A DNA stretch of 64,000 nt from Halanaerobium saccharolyticum (GCF_004362045.1 NZ_SNWX01000007.1:51748-115747), one strand, 5' to 3'; counted from the stretch's first letter, positions 45,620 through 53,929 are shown. Numbers and translations are program-made. The notes: generated from the letters alone by a model not told the origin.

Positions 45620-46228
45620 TCATTTAATTGTATTTGTAAAATTTAATTTACTCAAAATTATCTCCTGATCATAAAATTTTAATTCTGTTAGTGAACAGTT
45701 ATCTATCTGAAACTGCCAGAAATTTTTAGGCTTAATTGACAGAATAGCTGTCAGATAAACTTTAATCACTCCTCCATGAGTAACTACTAAAATTTTATCA
45801 CCCTGATGTCTGCTGATAATTTTTTTAAAAAAATCTTCTATTCGCAATTTAAAATTTAACAGCTTTTCCCCGGCAGGGGGCGAATTATGAATGGGATCCT
45901 GCTGCCAGGAAACGACCTGATCTGGATATTGTTTTTTTATTTCTGCAAAACTTAATCCTTCCCAGTCTCCAAAACTAACTTCTCGAAGCTGTTTATTTTC
46001 TCTAATTTCTAAATTTTTATCATGAACAATCAGCCGGGCAGTATTTTTGGCTCTTTTTAGATCACTACTGTAAATTTGATCTATTTCTATTTCCTGAAAA
46101 AGTTCTGCTGTTTTTCTGGCCTGATCTCTCCCTTTTTTATTTAAATCAACATCAGTCTGTCCCTGAAAAATTGATTTCTGATTCCAGTCAGTTTCTCCAT
46201 GTCTTAATAAATACAGCCTGGTTAGCAT
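45620..46228 (-). CDS. cobC: Alpha-ribazole phosphatase-like histidine phosphatase
   Basis: This histidine-phosphatase-fold protein of about 202 residues has LLRHGETDWNQ (catalytic histidine near residue 9) and VTHGGVIKVYL near 155. CobC removes the phosphate from alpha-ribazole phosphate or adenosylcobalamin phosphate; a phosphoglycerate mutase-like role is the alternative. Its place after sirC in the tetrapyrrole region favours CobC. I chose ATG 46228 because GGGGAG lies 6 nt upstream; the earlier in-frame start at 46252 lies within the sirC end. Confidence 0.78.
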   Translation of the reverse strand: MLTRLYLLRHGETDWNQKSIFQGQTDVDLNKKGRDQARKTAELFQEIEIDQIYSSDLKRAKNTARLIVHDKNLEIRENKQLREVSFGDWEGLSFAEIKKQYPDQVVSWQQDPIHNSPPAGEKLLNFKLRIEDFFKKIISRHQGDKILVVTHGGVIKVYLTAILSIKPKNFWQFQIDNCSLTELKFYDQEIILSKLNFTNTIK

Positions 46229-46248
46229 CAAATCTCCCCTTACACTTT

Positions 46249-46968
46249 TCACTTTTGACTTTTCATTTTTTCAATCAGCTGCGAAACAGCCGCTTTTATA
46301 TCTTTTTTTACTGCCAAATATTCTGTACTATCAAATTGGTAATTGCTGTTAGCCAAAATTTCGGGATTATGATCAGCTATGATATCTTTGATTTTTGACA
46401 TAAAGACATCAGAAGCAATTTCACTAAAAATTGTTTTTCTGAGTTTATCATCTTCAATATTTTCTATGATCTCCTGCCTTTTTTCTGACATAATATCGAG
46501 AAGAAGTCTGTATTCCAGACCAAAATCAGATTCCAGTTTTTTTCTAATATTTTTTGAAAGAGCAGGCAGATTAGAGCCGCTGGAAACAGTTAAAAGTAAT
46601 TCGCCTCTATTAACCACTGCTGGAACAGTGAAATCAGAAAGCTCAGCATTATCGATGATATTAATCAGAATATTTTTTCCTCTGGCCAGGAGAGCAATTC
46701 TTTCATTTAAACTGGAATTGTCAGTAGCAGCAAAAACTAAAAATTGTCCGATTAGATCTTCTTCTATAAATTTGCGTTCTAATAAAATATATTCTTCTGA
46801 TTCCTGATTTGAATAGGAAGAAAATCCCTGATTAAACTCCGGAGCGACTATTTTTATCCGGGCTCCGGTCGGCAGCAGCCGCTTAAATTTACGCAGTGCC
46901 ACTTTACCCGCTCCTACAATTAAAACATTTTTATCTTTTAAGTTTAAATTAATTGGATAAAATTTCAC
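46249..46968 (-). CDS. sirC: Precorrin-2 dehydrogenase (SirC/Met8-like)
   Basis: This 239-residue NAD-binding protein has NVLIVGAGKVALRKFKRLL near residue 14, FAATDNSSLNERIA near 78 and FTVPAVVNRGELLLTVSSGS near 110, as in SirC and the CysG dehydrogenase domain. It oxidises precorrin-2 to sirohydrochlorin, the common substrate for CbiK (Co) and SirB (Fe). No chelatase motif is apparent. It sits 24 nt after hemA and serves both the siroheme and cobalamin branches. Confidence 0.9.
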   Translation of the reverse strand: MKFYPINLNLKDKNVLIVGAGKVALRKFKRLLPTGARIKIVAPEFNQGFSSYSNQESEEYILLERKFIEEDLIGQFLVFAATDNSSLNERIALLARGKNILINIIDNAELSDFTVPAVVNRGELLLTVSSGSNLPALSKNIRKKLESDFGLEYRLLLDIMSEKRQEIIENIEDDKLRKTIFSEIASDVFMSKIKDIIADHNPEILANSNYQFDSTEYLAVKKDIKAAVSQLIEKMKSQK

Positions 46969-46992
46969 TGCTCTCCCACCCCAGAATTCTGT

Positions 46993-48291
46993 TTATTCTT
47001 CTTCACCTACTGCAAAAATGGTCTTGACAGCTTCCAGCTGATCATCTCTGGTATTTCCATTTTCTATCGCCAGTTCTTTGAGGCCAACTGTGGGCTGATG
47101 TAATAACTTATTTAAAAGTCGGTGACCCAGCTGTTCAATAATTTCTTCTGCTTCAAGTTCTGAATTCTGCAGGAGATGCAGGGCTCTTTTAACTTCTTTT
47201 TCTTTAATACTGCGGGCATCAGTCCGCATTTCTTTAATTAGAGGAACACAGCGGCGCTCACGCAGCCAGCGCTGAAAATTATATTTTTCGTCTTCAATTA
47301 TTGCTTCTGCTTTAGTAACTTCATTTTCTCTCAAGTTTAAATTTTTATCAATTACTCGTTTTAAATCATCTATATTATATAAATGAACTCCAGGAAGTTC
47401 TTCTACATTTTGATCAATATCTCGCGGTAGGGCAATATCAATTAAAAACATTGGACCATGTTTTTTCTCTACTGTCTCTAAAAGATCATCTTTATGGAGT
47501 ACTGTATGAGGAGCTGCTGTAGAAGCAATTATGATATCAACTTCTTCCACTCGATCCTTAAATTCCTCCCAGTGAATAACCTCACCTCCGTACTCTGCTG
47601 CCAGCTTCTGTCCACTGCTGTAGGTGCGATTTGCTACCAGAATTCCTTCCACACCATAATTTAATAAATTTTTGAGAGTTAGCTCTGCTGTCTCACCGGC
47701 ACCAAGAATCATTACTTTTTCCCCATTGAGACTGCCAAAAATATCCCGGGCCAGCTCTACTGCTGCATAACTTATGGAAACCGCCCGCTCGTTAATTTTA
47801 GTTTTAGTCCTTACCATCTTTCCAACTTTAATCGCTTCCAGGCAGAGCTGATTTAAATAAGAGGCAGTTAGATTTTCTTCTTTATATTCTCTAAACTGTT
47901 TTTTTAGCTGTGCCAGGATCTGATCTTCTCCTTTGACCAGAGAATCAAGCCCTGCTGCCACCCGGTATAGATGCTCAACAGCCTGCAGGTCATGGTACTG
48001 ATAGAGATAGTCATTTAAGTCATTAATTTCATATTTAAAATGGCCTTTAAGAGTGTTTTCCAGCAGCTTATAAATATGTTGTTTTAAATAATTTCTAGCT
48101 TTAGCTTCCTTCTCAGAATAAAGATAGATTTCAAACCGATTACAGGTACTTAATATAAAAAATTCTTTGAAAATATTTTTGCTTAAATCCTGTTTTAGTT
48201 CTTTTTTGATCTCAGTCGTTTTCTGAGAAAGTCGATCTCTAATTGAAATTGGAGCTGTTTTATGATTAATTCCGGACACTAAAAGCTGCAT
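46993..48291 (-). CDS. hemA: Glutamyl-tRNA reductase
   Basis: This enzyme of about 432 residues reduces Glu-tRNA to glutamate-1-semialdehyde, the first step of the C5 tetrapyrrole route. The catalytic cysteine is in ILSTCNRFEIY (near 50), and GVEGILVANRTYSSGQ near 208 forms the NADPH domain. The dimerisation domain occupies the C-terminal third. I chose ATG 48291 (GGAGG, 6 nt); a TTG at 48294 is also in frame. It is the first gene of hemA-sirC-cobC with its own promoter. Confidence 0.95.
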   Translation of the reverse strand: MQLLVSGINHKTAPISIRDRLSQKTTEIKKELKQDLSKNIFKEFFILSTCNRFEIYLYSEKEAKARNYLKQHIYKLLENTLKGHFKYEINDLNDYLYQYHDLQAVEHLYRVAAGLDSLVKGEDQILAQLKKQFREYKEENLTASYLNQLCLEAIKVGKMVRTKTKINERAVSISYAAVELARDIFGSLNGEKVMILGAGETAELTLKNLLNYGVEGILVANRTYSSGQKLAAEYGGEVIHWEEFKDRVEEVDIIIASTAAPHTVLHKDDLLETVEKKHGPMFLIDIALPRDIDQNVEELPGVHLYNIDDLKRVIDKNLNLRENEVTKAEAIIEDEKYNFQRWLRERRCVPLIKEMRTDARSIKEKEVKRALHLLQNSELEAEEIIEQLGHRLLNKLLHQPTVGLKELAIENGNTRDDQLEAVKTIFAVGEEE

Positions 48292-48357
48292 CAAAAGCCT
48301 CCTTATTTTTCAGAATTTTTATGTCTGGTTTTTAGATTTTACTCTGACTCAAGTTTA

Positions 48358-48386
48358 ATTATATTACAAAGTTTCTTCGACTGCAA
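48358..48386 (-). promoter_or_regulatory. hemA promoter
   Basis: On the minus strand, TTGCAG (48386-48381) and TATAAT (48363-48358) are spaced by 17 nt, about 67 nt before the hemA start codon. This separates hemA-sirC-cobC from the asr operon upstream. Confidence 0.75.
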
Positions 48387-48394
48387 AAAAGTTT

Positions 48395-48437
48395 AGGTAC
48401 CGGGTACTTGGAATTTTTTTCCAAGTACCCGGTACCT
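48395..48437. repeat. REP-like palindrome, copy 2
   Basis: A perfect 17-bp inverted repeat (AGGTACCGGGTACTTGG with its complement) has a 9-nt loop (AATTTTTTT). It lies between the asrC stop codon and the hemA promoter. Two tandem copies of GTTTCGCCT follow directly (48438-48455). The GTACC-x-GGTAC core is shared with two other copies in the window. Confidence 0.85.
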
Positions 48438-48457
48438 GTTTCGCCTGTTTCGCCTGT

Positions 48458-49435
48458 TCAAATTTTTTCTCCAGTCTGATAACCATTCCAGTTAATTTTA
48501 TCTGCTATTTCGCATTCAGAATTGAGTTCTACTCCTTTTAAAATTTCTTCTTTAAACTGAGGATAACCTGTACGATCAACAATATAGCCAATATGTTCTT
48601 TAGCCAGACTGGTATCAATATGTCTTTCTATATAATCATATACATTATTAACAATTGATATTACCACATCTCTGCTGGCCCACTTTAAAAATGGTTTTGC
48701 CAGACGGGGATTCTTTTTCCCGGTTCTTCCCATAATTACAACTTTAAAAAATTGACCTCCTCTTTCCCAGGCATTTGTAGGACACTGCAGTATACATTCA
48801 CCACAGCCAATACAGCGCTGCTCATCTCTTACGACCCGCTCCTGTTCAAAACTAAGAGCTGAAGTCACTCGTTTTTTGCAATTATCAACACAGGCCTCAC
48901 AGCCAATACAGCGCTCCTGATGATAAATAGGCTCAATCATCCCCAGAATCCCGAAATCCTGAAGGTGACCTTTGATACAATCATTTGGACAGCCCGAAAG
49001 AGCTATTTTAACATGATAATCATTGGGAAAAATATTTTTTTCTATCTCCTGAGCCAGTTCCGTAGTGTCATAATTAGAATAGCGGCAGACCCGATTACCT
49101 ATGCAGGCAGATACATTACGAGTTCCTGCAGCTGGATAACCATCTCCGGGATCAACAATTTCGACTCCGATTTCTTTTTCCATCCCCTCTAAAATAGGAG
49201 CAATTTTCTCATTAACTTCCTCAAAGTCTGCAAAAGAAATCCCTGGTACCTCAAAACCCTGGCGGGTGGTAATATGTAAGGTTCCATCACCATGTTCATC
49301 TGCAATTTCTTTGATTAAGGATAAATAATGAGCATCAATATGGCCGCCGGGAACTCGAATTCTTAGAGCAGTAACTTCTCTATCTTTGGTAATTCTAAAA
49401 GCATTTTTCTTTATTTTTTTAGTATTAAAAGACAT
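48458..49435 (-). CDS. asrC: Anaerobic sulfite reductase subunit C (siroheme/4Fe-4S)
   Basis: This 325-residue catalytic subunit reduces sulfite to sulfide. It has siroheme/4Fe-4S cysteines in ACIGNRVCRYS (near 114) and LSGCPNDCIKGH (near 152), then two ferredoxin-type clusters (CIGCEACVDNCKKR and CIGCGECILQCP). Its siroheme would come from the SirC/CbiX branch in this window. The gene follows asrB with a 24-nt gap and has an AAGGAGG ribosome site. Confidence 0.96.
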   Translation of the reverse strand: MSFNTKKIKKNAFRITKDREVTALRIRVPGGHIDAHYLSLIKEIADEHGDGTLHITTRQGFEVPGISFADFEEVNEKIAPILEGMEKEIGVEIVDPGDGYPAAGTRNVSACIGNRVCRYSNYDTTELAQEIEKNIFPNDYHVKIALSGCPNDCIKGHLQDFGILGMIEPIYHQERCIGCEACVDNCKKRVTSALSFEQERVVRDEQRCIGCGECILQCPTNAWERGGQFFKVVIMGRTGKKNPRLAKPFLKWASRDVVISIVNNVYDYIERHIDTSLAKEHIGYIVDRTGYPQFKEEILKGVELNSECEIADKINWNGYQTGEKI

Positions 49436-49459
49436 AATAACCTCCTTCTGTTAGTTAAT

Positions 49460-50275
49460 TTAGTCCCTGATTTCCTTAACTTCTGCATAATTATAAACCG
49501 GACCGTCAATACAAACATAATTATCTTCAATTTTACAGTGTCCACATTTACCGAGGCCGCAGTGCATCTTCCTCTCATATGAAACCCAGATTTGATCATC
49601 AGGAACACCCAGTTTCTGAAATTCAATAATAGAATATTTCATCATTGGTGGTGGCCCGACTACTATAACCTCGGTGTTTTCAATATCTGCAAGGTGTAAT
49701 TCTGCAATATGCTCTGTAATTAAACCAACACATTCTCCCCAGATATCACAGGTCTTGTCTACAGTTAATAAAACATCAAAATTCTGACGCCAGCGATTTA
49801 TATCTCTTTCAAACAAAAGGCTCCCGGCATCTTTAAAACCGGCCAGAACTTCAAAATCGCTCAGCTGATCTAGATTATTATTTGCATATTCAATCAGACT
49901 GCGGACAGGAGCAAGTCCGGTCCCACCGGCTGCAATAATCAAATTTTTATCTCGATAATTTTCAAAATCAAAGCCATTACCATAGGGACCGCGCAGATAA
50001 AGAAAATCCCCTGTTTCTAAATTATGAATTTTATCAGTCAGCTTGCCAACTTCTCTAATTGTCAGCTCCAACCATTGATCAGTAAAATTGCTAACTGAAA
50101 TTGGTGCTTCACCATAACCAGGAATTGAGACTTCTAAAAATTGACCAAAGTTAAGCTCAAAATCTGACTCAAGCCTAAATGTATATTCAATTTCTGTTTC
50201 CTGAAATATTTCTAAAATCTCTGCTTTTTGAGACAAATATGGATTTTTTAAACTTTTCTCAGCAGTTAAAGCCAT
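49460..50275 (-). CDS. asrB: Anaerobic sulfite reductase subunit B
   Basis: This 271-residue subunit is an FAD/NAD(P)H-binding ferredoxin-reductase-like protein. It has YLRGPYGNGFDF near residue 93, AAGGTGLAPVRSLIEY near 113, and a 2Fe-2S-type cysteine cluster MHCGLGKCGHCKI near 240. It transfers electrons from NADH to AsrA and AsrC. Its ATG overlaps the asrA stop by one base, with GAGGAGGG upstream. Confidence 0.95.
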   Translation of the reverse strand: MALTAEKSLKNPYLSQKAEILEIFQETEIEYTFRLESDFELNFGQFLEVSIPGYGEAPISVSNFTDQWLELTIREVGKLTDKIHNLETGDFLYLRGPYGNGFDFENYRDKNLIIAAGGTGLAPVRSLIEYANNNLDQLSDFEVLAGFKDAGSLLFERDINRWRQNFDVLLTVDKTCDIWGECVGLITEHIAELHLADIENTEVIVVGPPPMMKYSIIEFQKLGVPDDQIWVSYERKMHCGLGKCGHCKIEDNYVCIDGPVYNYAEVKEIRD

Positions 50276-51294
50276 TATACTCCCTCCTCAATGATTGTTG
50301 ATAATTTATTAATACATTTTGAAAATGAAATATATTCCGGACAAACATCATCACAGCGGCCGCAGCCAACACACATATCAAAATCAAATCTCTCACCAAA
50401 ATCATAAATTTTATGCATGGTTTTATAGCGCATCCGGTCTCCATACTCTTCTCTAAAGTTATGTCCTCCTGCCATTTCTGTAAAACCATCAATATGACAG
50501 CCGGCCCAGCGTCGGAAACGCTCCCCACTTTTTTTGTTTTCATCATATAAAACATCCTTTACTGTAAAACAGCTGCAGGTTGGACAGGAAGTATTACAGC
50601 GGCCACAGGCGATACAGCGCTGACTATATTCTGTCCAGAGTTGATGTTCAAAAACTTCATTTGTCAGTTTATCACGGTCAGGCAAATTAACTTCAATCTT
50701 ATTTTTCCTAATAAACTCTGGTTCAAAATCAATTTCTTTCGCCTGAGCTTCAAATTCTGCTGCTAAATCCTGATCATTAACTTCACAGCTGACTCCATCC
50801 TCTTCAAAACGTAAAAAAGCTGAGTAATCTCTGGACTCTACCGTATTGCTGTCCATCGAAACACAGAAACAGGAATCAAAACCTGTAGTACATTCAATAA
50901 CAAAAAATTTAACCTTTTCGCGCAGCCTTTTATAATAAATGTCCTCTTCCGGTCCATTTTCTAAAAATATTTTATCCAGACGCTTAAAAGCGTTACGGTC
51001 ACAGGGACGCAAAAAGATGATATATTTATCATCTGTATCTGAAGCCATAAATTGTTCTCCCTCTACAAAATGAAAAAGAGTTTCTCTGATTGGAAAGACA
51101 ATTTCTTTAGCTGAATACTTACTCTTAGCTGTCAATTCAATTTCTTCCAGACTTTTAACCAGATCATATGTAATTAAATCATTTGCTGAAAAACTATCCT
51201 TTTTCTTTTTTCGTACTGGAGCATAAATTTGATATTCCTGATCCAGGCTTTCTAAAAGTTGATTAAATTCATTTTTACTAAAATTAAAACCCAT
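50275..51294 (-). CDS. asrA: Anaerobic sulfite reductase subunit A (iron-sulfur)
   Basis: This 339-residue subunit carries two ferredoxin-like motifs near its C-terminus, CIACGRCNTSCPTCSCF (near 231) and CVGCGRCDDVCPEY (near 308). It passes electrons within the AsrABC complex. No signal peptide is present, so the complex is cytoplasmic. It follows the FNT channel gene by 57 nt. The order fnt-asrA-asrB-asrC matches known clostridial operons. Confidence 0.95.
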   Translation of the reverse strand: MGFNFSKNEFNQLLESLDQEYQIYAPVRKKKKDSFSANDLITYDLVKSLEEIELTAKSKYSAKEIVFPIRETLFHFVEGEQFMASDTDDKYIIFLRPCDRNAFKRLDKIFLENGPEEDIYYKRLREKVKFFVIECTTGFDSCFCVSMDSNTVESRDYSAFLRFEEDGVSCEVNDQDLAAEFEAQAKEIDFEPEFIRKNKIEVNLPDRDKLTNEVFEHQLWTEYSQRCIACGRCNTSCPTCSCFTVKDVLYDENKKSGERFRRWAGCHIDGFTEMAGGHNFREEYGDRMRYKTMHKIYDFGERFDFDMCVGCGRCDDVCPEYISFSKCINKLSTIIEEGV

Positions 51295-51351
51295 TCTTTT
51301 TCCTCCATTTCTATAAATACAAATTACAATTATAGTTTTAATATAGAGACT

Positions 51352-52155
51352 TTAAGCTGCATTCTTATTCTTCGTTTTCAGGCTTAGATTACCGCTGGAA
51401 GCATACCAGTAAAGGGCGCCAATTAAAATTGCTCCACCAACAATATTGCCCGCTGTAACAAAGGCCAGATTATGGATATATCCCCCTAGAGTTATCGCAG
51501 CAGAGTGAGGTATCATTAAACCCATTGCTAAAAGAGACATATTGGCAATACTGTGTTCAAAACCACTACCTATAAAAGCAAATAAACACCAGAAAATTAA
51601 TGTCAGTTTTGCCATTTCATTTTTAGCCTTGATTGCAGTCCAGACAGCCAGACAGACTAAAATGTTGCATAAAACTCCGCGGAAAAATAATTCTCCAGCT
51701 GGAGCAGCCATTTTAACAGCTGATGCACTTAATATAAACTCAGATGTCGGTGCAGCAGAAATTAGGCCTGACTTAAAAATCATCCAGGCAGTAAAAATGG
51801 AGCCAATTAAGTTCCCAAGATAACAATAAAACCAGAGTTTAAGCATCGAAGCAGCAGTAATCTTTTTATCAAGCCAGCCAACAGTCATAATTAAATTGTT
51901 TCCTGTAAAAAGCTCAGAGCCAGCAAATAAAACCAGGATTAAAGCCACTGCAAAAGATGCACCCATGACAAGCTTTGTAAATGGTGAGCCGACAGCATTA
52001 AGTGGTGCTCCTATGGAAAAAATCAGCATAATTCCCAATCCAACAAAACCACCAGCAAAAGCTGAAAAGACAATATATTTCAGCTTATTTGCTTCCATAT
52101 AATTAACTTTCTTAACAGCAGCATTTCCAACAGCTTCAATATTTTCTCTGTACAT
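51352..52155 (-). CDS. Formate/nitrite transporter family channel, likely hydrosulfide (HSC/FNT3-type)
   Basis: This 267-residue protein has six to seven membrane helices and FNT motifs: GSELFTGNNLIM (near 84) and GFEHSIANMSLL (near 200), in which the pore histidine lies. A lysine-containing AVWTAIKAKNE segment follows helix 4. FNT channels pass small anions: formate, nitrite or hydrosulfide. In Clostridioides difficile the hydrosulfide channel HSC is encoded in the asrABC operon. The identical neighbourhood suggests sulfide export here; selectivity cannot be read by eye. Confidence 0.88.
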   Translation of the reverse strand: MYRENIEAVGNAAVKKVNYMEANKLKYIVFSAFAGGFVGLGIMLIFSIGAPLNAVGSPFTKLVMGASFAVALILVLFAGSELFTGNNLIMTVGWLDKKITAASMLKLWFYCYLGNLIGSIFTAWMIFKSGLISAAPTSEFILSASAVKMAAPAGELFFRGVLCNILVCLAVWTAIKAKNEMAKLTLIFWCLFAFIGSGFEHSIANMSLLAMGLMIPHSAAITLGGYIHNLAFVTAGNIVGGAILIGALYWYASSGNLSLKTKNKNAA

Positions 52156-52188
52156 TTAAACCATCCTTCCTATGTGAAATTTAGTACT

Positions 52189-52245
52189 ATTATATGTGAG
52201 TATTTTAACAGGAATACTCAAGTTTCTCTGTGATTTAACTCACAG
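52189..52245 (-). promoter_or_regulatory. asr operon promoter region with CRP/FNR-like site
   Basis: A perfect CRP-type half-site pair TGTGA-N6-TCACA lies at 52229-52244. A TATAAT -10 element is at 52194-52189 on the minus strand with no good -35, as expected for an activated promoter. The site centre is about 55 nt before the expected start. A second inverted repeat, GAGTATT with AATACTC (52198-52219), lies between them. A CRP/FNR-family regulator responding to redox or sulfur compounds is inferred. Confidence 0.6.
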
Positions 52246-52254
52246 ACAGCAACG

Positions 52255-52298
52255 ATAGGTACCAGGTACAAATCGAGCGATTTGTACCTGGTACCTAT
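52255..52298. repeat. REP-like palindrome, copy 3
   Basis: A perfect 21-bp inverted repeat with a 2-nt centre begins ATAGGTACCAGGTACAAATC and returns symmetrically. It lies between the divergent FNT/asr and fchA promoters. It shares the GGTACC-x-GGTAC core with copies 1 and 2. Confidence 0.85.
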
Positions 52299-52327
52299 AA
52301 ACTTATATTCTGTCAACTCAATTTAGC

Positions 52328-52368
52328 ACTTGTCTATCTACAGTTGATTTTATATAATTAAGACAAGT
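52328..52368 (+). promoter_or_regulatory. fchA promoter flanked by inverted repeat
   Basis: TTGTCT (52330-52335) and TATAAT (52353-52358) are spaced by 17 nt, about 68 nt before fchA. An 8-bp inverted repeat, ACTTGTCT (52328-52335) and AGACAAGT (52361-52368), brackets the promoter, which could be a repressor site. Its role is inferred. Confidence 0.65.
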
Positions 52369-52426
52369 TAGACTAAATAGTTAGAATTTTTATTAAATCT
52401 ATTTTTACTAAGAGAGGGGTTTTAGT

Positions 52427-53017
52427 ATGTATGGAAACAAAACTATAGAAGAATTCCTAAATGAGCTGAGCTCAAATAATTCTATTCCGGGTGGTGGCAG
52501 TGCTGCTGCTTTAAGTGGAGCTTTAAATGCTTCAGTTATTAGCTTTATTGCTAATCTGACAGTTGGTAAGGAAAAATATCAGGATGTTGAAGCTGAAGCC
52601 AGAGAAATACTGCTAGAAAGTGAAGAATTAAAAAGAGAAATGCTGCTGATGATTGATCAGGACAGTAAAATTCTTTCGGATATTTTAGACAGTTATAAAG
52701 CTAGAGATCAGGAAAAAGTTAAATCAGTCTGTCAGGATGCTGTAGAATTTTCGATGGATATGACAAAAAAAGCAGTTAGACTGATGCGCCTCAGCTTAGA
52801 AATTAGTGAAATTGGAAATAGAATGCTGGCCAGTGATTTTGAAGTAGCAGCTTACATAGGCGATGCGGCAGTTGGTAGTGCAATTGCCAATGTTAAAATT
52901 AATCTTAAAAGCCTGGATAATGAAGAATATAAATCAAATATCAAAAATGAATATTTAAAATTAAAAGATGAAAGTTCTCGCCTAAAAAAAGAAATAATCG
53001 AATTAGCTAATAATTAA
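52427..53017 (+). CDS. fchA: Methenyltetrahydrofolate cyclohydrolase FchA (FTCD_C family)
   Basis: This 196-residue helical protein has the cyclodeaminase/cyclohydrolase signature PGGGSAAALSGALNASV near residue 21 and FIANLTVGKEKY near 41, with LMIDQDSKI near 77. FchA hydrolyses 5,10-methenyl-THF to 10-formyl-THF in one-carbon metabolism. The next gene encodes a divergent FolD that lacks the cyclohydrolase lysine, so FchA may supply that activity. It has GAGAGGGG at a suitable distance and is followed 72 nt later by folD. Confidence 0.9.
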   Translation: MYGNKTIEEFLNELSSNNSIPGGGSAAALSGALNASVISFIANLTVGKEKYQDVEAEAREILLESEELKREMLLMIDQDSKILSDILDSYKARDQEKVKSVCQDAVEFSMDMTKKAVRLMRLSLEISEIGNRMLASDFEVAAYIGDAAVGSAIANVKINLKSLDNEEYKSNIKNEYLKLKDESSRLKKEIIELANN

Positions 53018-53089
53018 TCATTATATTAATATTTCAGAGCCGTACTTTATTTAATTTTTGCTATAATTATAAACAAAGGAAGTGGAGAT

Positions 53090-53929
53090 ATGAAAAAACT
53101 TGGTGGTAAAGAAATAGCAGAGAAAATAAAAAGTAATTTAACTGCTGAAGTCAAAAGACTAAAAAGTAAAACCGGAAAAGCACCTCACTTAATTGTACTG
53201 CAGTATGGAGAAGATGCAGCTAGTAAATCATATGCTCAGAGAATAGAAAAAAACTGCAAAAAAATTGGTATAGAATTTGAATATCAGCAGTTTATTGAAG
53301 AACCGGATAAATTTAAATCTTGCTTAAAAGATGCCAATGAAGATGCTAGAATTACTTCAATTATGGTTCAGCAGCCACTTCCACCTGACTTAATGGAAAG
53401 TCTGGAAATGATTAATCCTCAAAAAGATATTGAAGGAATCACCTCCGCTTCTCTGGGAAAACTTTTTGTTGGTCTGGAGACCTTAAATCCTGCTACAGCT
53501 GAAGCATGTATGGAAATTCTGGATTATTATGAGATTCCACTAAAAGGTCAGCGAGCTGTTGTAGTTGGCAGAAGTAATATTGTTGGTAAACCTGTTTCTA
53601 TTTTATTACAGCAGAGGCACGCTACTGTAACCATGTGTCATTCCCGAACCAGAGATTTAGAGTGGGAGTTAAAACATGCTGATATAGTGGTAGCAGCAGT
53701 AGGAAGAGCAGAAATGATCAAAGGCGAAATGCTAAATGAGGATTCGATTGTTATTGATGTTGGCACTAATTTTGTCGAGGGAAAATTACTGGGAGATGTC
53801 GACTTTGATTCTGCCGCAGATAAAGTTAAAAGTATAACCCCTGTTCCAGGTGGAGTGGGAACAGTTACCAATCAGGTTTTAATGCGCAATATAGTCAAAT
53901 CATTTAAAAATTTGCATGGAATTAAATAA
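53090..53929 (+). CDS. folD: Divergent FolD, probably methylene-THF dehydrogenase only
   Basis: This 279-residue protein has the FolD fold with GRSNIVGKPVSILL (NADP site, near 163) and ITPVPGGVGTVTNQVL (near 248). Aligned without gaps to E. coli FolD, the SYAQRIEKNC segment (near residue 50) has Ile in place of the catalytic Lys of the YVxxK motif, KDIEG replaces KDVDG, and the usual PCTPxG reads PATAEA. These changes predict loss of cyclohydrolase, which FchA next door could provide. It has its own -10-like TATAAT upstream and ends before a bidirectional terminator. Confidence 0.9.
   Translation: MKKLGGKEIAEKIKSNLTAEVKRLKSKTGKAPHLIVLQYGEDAASKSYAQRIEKNCKKIGIEFEYQQFIEEPDKFKSCLKDANEDARITSIMVQQPLPPDLMESLEMINPQKDIEGITSASLGKLFVGLETLNPATAEACMEILDYYEIPLKGQRAVVVGRSNIVGKPVSILLQQRHATVTMCHSRTRDLEWELKHADIVVAAVGRAEMIKGEMLNEDSIVIDVGTNFVEGKLLGDVDFDSAADKVKSITPVPGGVGTVTNQVLMRNIVKSFKNLHGIK

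Noticed and set aside
46379..46807. 142-codon plus-strand frame inside sirC
   Set aside because: Antisense shadow with no ribosome site, low-complexity hydrophobic sequence.
50259..50555. 98-codon minus-strand frame inside asrA
   Set aside because: It lies in another frame of asrA across the cysteine clusters. The conserved frame is asrA; overlap of this size with no domain is not credible.
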